DNA of 64,000 nucleotides from Paracoccus yeei ATCC BAA-599 (GTDB lineage Bacteria > Pseudomonadota > Alphaproteobacteria > Rhodobacterales > Rhodobacteraceae). This document shows positions 61,876-64,000 of the stretch, piece by piece. Where the stretch lies: positions 38,687 through 102,686 of the forward strand of contig NZ_JHWH01000017.1 in NCBI RefSeq assembly GCF_000622145.1. Reading direction: 5' to 3'. Both the position numbers and the translations under genes were made by a program. The first letter of the stretch is position 1, and the number at the start of each line of letters is the position of its first letter. The notes beneath the pieces were generated by a model. That model did no database searches. It was not told the origin of the DNA and worked only from the letters and a program-made list of their open reading frames with translations.

Positions 61876-62628
61876 TCAGCGGAGGTTCCACTTCTGGACC
61901 AAGTCGTCCAGTTCGCCACTTGCCTTGATCTTCGCGATGCCGTCATTGACCTTGGCGAGCAGGTCGGCGTTGCCCTGGGGCACGGCGACGGCGATCTCTC
62001 CCGGCACGACCGGTTGATAGCTGGGCACCAGCTTCAGGTTCGAAAACTGTCCCTTGGCCAGGAAATGCGCCATGATCGGCGCGTCGGCGTAGCCTGCCTT
62101 GATGCGGCCCTGCGCCACATCCTGCATCATGTTCTGCACGGTGTCATAGACCTTGACCTCGCGGAACACGCCGGCATTTTGCAGCGGCGCCACATACATG
62201 GTCCCAAGTTGCGCGCCGACCGTTTCGCCCGACAGCTCTGTAAATGCGGTATAGGCGGTGCCATCGTCCGACTGAACGACCATGCCCTCGCCATAGGCAA
62301 AGACGGGTTCGGAAAAGTCGATGACCTTCTTGCGCTCCTCGGTCACATACATGGCCGCCGATGTCATGTCGACCTTGCCCGAGGTCAGCGAGGAAATCAG
62401 CGCCGAAAACTCCATCGGTTCGATGGTGATGGCCAAGCCTTCGTGCCGGGCAATAGCCTTGATCACATCCACCATGAACCCGTCTGGCTGGCCGGTCGCT
62501 GGATCGACGAAGGAAAACGGCAGGCCGTTGGCCTCGGTCCCGACCTTCAGCCTGTCCTGGGCCTGCACGGCGCCTGTACCCAGAGCGGCGGCCAAGGCGA
62601 CGGCCATCATAAAGGTTCTGCGAAACAT
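61876..62628 (-). CDS. Polar amino acid ABC transporter substrate-binding protein
   Basis: A 250-residue periplasmic binding protein of solute-binding family 3. Signal peptide MFRRTFMMAVALAAALGTGAV (to about residue 23). LKVGTEANGLPFSFVDPATG, GFMVDVIKAIARHEGL and MTSAAMYVTEERKKVIDFSE are family signatures; the Arg of the alpha-amino-acid carboxylate site is Lys/Glu-rich here (EERKKV). An AAGGGG ribosome binding site precedes the ATG. It opens the transporter operon. Confidence 0.93.
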   Translation of the reverse strand: MFRRTFMMAVALAAALGTGAVQAQDRLKVGTEANGLPFSFVDPATGQPDGFMVDVIKAIARHEGLAITIEPMEFSALISSLTSGKVDMTSAAMYVTEERKKVIDFSEPVFAYGEGMVVQSDDGTAYTAFTELSGETVGAQLGTMYVAPLQNAGVFREVKVYDTVQNMMQDVAQGRIKAGYADAPIMAHFLAKGQFSNLKLVPSYQPVVPGEIAVAVPQGNADLLAKVNDGIAKIKASGELDDLVQKWNLR

Positions 62629-62880
62629 GATATCCCCTTGTTGTCGTGCTTATTTTGCAGCCTCGGAAAGGCGGCGGTATCTTGGGCCGCCCTGCCTGAC
62701 AAAAGTTCGGGAAAGGGCGTCCGAACCGACATTAGCGGTCTTCGACTGGTAAGTTTTGCCAAATCGCACGTCCATAGCAGCAAAAATTGCCGAAAATGGA
62801 CGATCTTTCAAACGTTGCTGCGGGACTCCAGAAGGTGGTAAGCGGGAAGCTGAGGCCGTTCAGGCTTTGTAATTCCACGG
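62629..62880. promoter_or_regulatory. Promoter region of the amino-acid ABC operon
   Basis: 252 bases with lower GC than the rest and no gene. It must hold the promoter of the minus-strand operon. At its right end lies the left end of the IS5-family element. Confidence 0.5.
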
Positions 62881-62888
62881 GCGTTGCA

Positions 62889-62912
62889 AAACTCACCTCC
62901 TGAGGTGAGTTT
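62889..62912. repeat. Perfect palindrome just inside the IS5 left end
   Basis: AAACTCACCTC-CT-GAGGTGAGTTT, 11-bp arms. It starts inside the terminal repeat. It may block read-through into the transposase or help end recognition. Confidence 0.7.
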
Positions 62913-62929
62913 CCGTTACCCCCCTGACT

Positions 62930-63938
62930 TCATGCCACGCGCTTGATCTCGGCGGTGCCGAGTGCGTTTAAGCGATTCATGAGCGCGACGCGGATGTGGA
63001 CTTCGGCCGTTTGCCTGTCCGGGTCTCTTGAGGCGATCCGCTCGCCGAAGGATTGAGGTCGAGCAGGTTCAGCGCCACAGGTTCGAGCGAACCTGCGAGG
63101 GCATTCTCGCCTCGATCCTGCTTCGGGCGTGATAGCCGGACCACTGCTTCCAGTTCGCCCGACCGAAGCGTTTGCTTGCCCGCAGGATGTCGTTGCGGGC
63201 GCGGGCGGCAGGGCAGTCCTCCTTCCAGAGGCGCCCGTTCTTGCGGATCGGGATAACGGCGGTGCCGCCGCGATCCAGGATTGCGGTGTGACAACGCCGG
63301 GTGTCGAAAGCGCCGTCGCCAGTCACGGTCCCGATCTGCTCGGCGGGTGGGATCTGATCCAGAAGGTCAGGCAGCACGGGGCTGTCACCGTCACGGCTGG
63401 AGGTGAACTCCACCGCCCGGATGTCACCGGTGGCTGTATCCATTGCCAGATGCACCTTGCGATACTGACGTCGACGTTGCGTGCCGTGCTTGCGCGCCAG
63501 CCATTCTCCGTCACCCGGAAACTTGATCCCCTTCGCCATGGGCCTCGGACCAGTGGCGGCACCATGGCTCAGTGTCCACCAGCAGGTTCAGCGGCCCTGG
63601 CGCGCGGCGGCTTGATATCTGAACGGCAAGGGTCTTCTGTCTGCGGCTTGAGGCGTGGAAAAGTCCGGAACCGGCCAATCGAGCCCGGCCATCTCCAGGA
63701 TGCTGGCCACCATGCCTGTCGTGTGCCGAAGCGGCAGGCCAAAGAGCACCTTCACCATCAGGCAAAACTGGATTGCTGCATCGGAGAATACGCGCGGGCG
63801 GCCGGGCCGCCCCGCCCTGTTCGCCAGCCACGCCATGTCCTTGTCCAGCCAGATCAACAGTGATCCGCGCCGCCTCAGGGTATCATTGCAGGATTTCCAG
63901 TTCGTCGTGCGGTAGCGGGCAGGTTCAGGCTTCGTCAT
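62930..63938 (-). pseudogene. IS5-family transposase, disrupted by several frame changes
   Basis: The parts, in order: MTKPEPARYRTTNWKSCNDT to WPVPDFST (63938 to about 63655); in a second frame SRRQKTLAVQISSRRAPGPL then NLLVD (to about 63575); in a third frame GIKFPGDGEWLARKHGTQRR through GYHARSRIEARM (63530 to about 63105); and in a further frame SFGERIASRDPDRQTAEVHI then RVALMNRLNALGTAEI to the stop at 62930. Two extra stretches of about 40 bases separate the second, third and fourth parts. No single active protein can be made. Confidence 0.8.
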
Positions 63939-64000
63939 GCGAGGACGCTTACCCTACAGCAGTCCCCGCGTGAATCCTCGCTGGGACGAGTTCTGCAACA

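Larger units (their letters stand above)
62881..64000 (-). mobile_element. IS5-family insertion sequence, continues to the window edge
   Basis: Left end GCGTTGCAAAACTCACC (from 62881) and right end TGTTGCAGAACTCGTCC (minus strand from 64000) share GTTGCA(A/G)AACTC as terminal inverted repeats. Between them lies a broken IS5-type transposase on the minus strand. About 1.1 kb, the usual size of the family. The outermost bases and target duplication are outside the window. Confidence 0.75.

Overview
The window looks like chromosomal DNA of a high-GC alphaproteobacterium of the order Rhodobacterales, most likely Paracoccus or a close relative. The evidence is gene content and order: tolR-tolQ-ybgC, scoAB, topA, the sulfate-assimilation operon DUF2849-cysI-cysH-DUF934-fpr divergent from an Lrp-type regulator, several peptide deformylases beside fmt, and a cutF-like copper leader. 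No rRNA, tRNA or CRISPR array was seen.

Layout. 0-36 kb is dense core genome: cell envelope (tolQR, ggt, an L,D-transpeptidase, pbpC), CoA transfer (scoAB), topoisomerase I, sulfur assimilation, aminotransferases, a MATE pump, three deformylase paralogs with fmt, helicase HrpB, an anchored RTX-like protein, ycjXF, arfB-nudix-pit and an FAD oxidoreductase. Its gaps repeatedly carry two related intergenic elements, consensus GGATATTTGGACAAGAAAGA and ATGGGTATTTGGAAAACGG, often beside GC-rich stem-loops. I saw none of these to the right of 31 kb.

36-49 kb is a probable organosulfur (or similar heteroatom compound) scavenging cluster. It holds two NtaA/DszA-type flavin monooxygenases, a five-gene LivFGHM-like ABC transporter with two paralogous binding proteins, and a divergent pair of DszC/SfnB-type flavin oxidoreductases. 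It begins next to what looks like the cut-off tail of an amidohydrolase gene. The likely logic is uptake of a compound by the ABC system, oxidation by the flavin enzymes, and feeding of released sulfur into the cys operon at 8.5-12.5 kb; the substrate is unknown.

49-58 kb mixes a small P-loop ATPase, a secreted PHB-depolymerase-like esterase, a DUF1127 protein, a bestrophin, and a PQQ-dependent glucose dehydrogenase preceded by a 45-codon membrane peptide. A copper operon follows: a CutF-like exported leader, a 16-bp perfect stem that buries the ribosome binding site of a PCuA(C) chaperone, then a PepSY membrane protein. This stem is the most interesting regulatory structure in the window.

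58-64 kb is a junkyard: a frameshifted fragment of dnaE2 into which the PepSY frame runs, a scrap resembling a sugar-ABC permease, two opposed IS3-family remnants, an intact polar amino-acid ABC operon, and at the right edge an IS5-family element whose transposase is broken by several frame changes.
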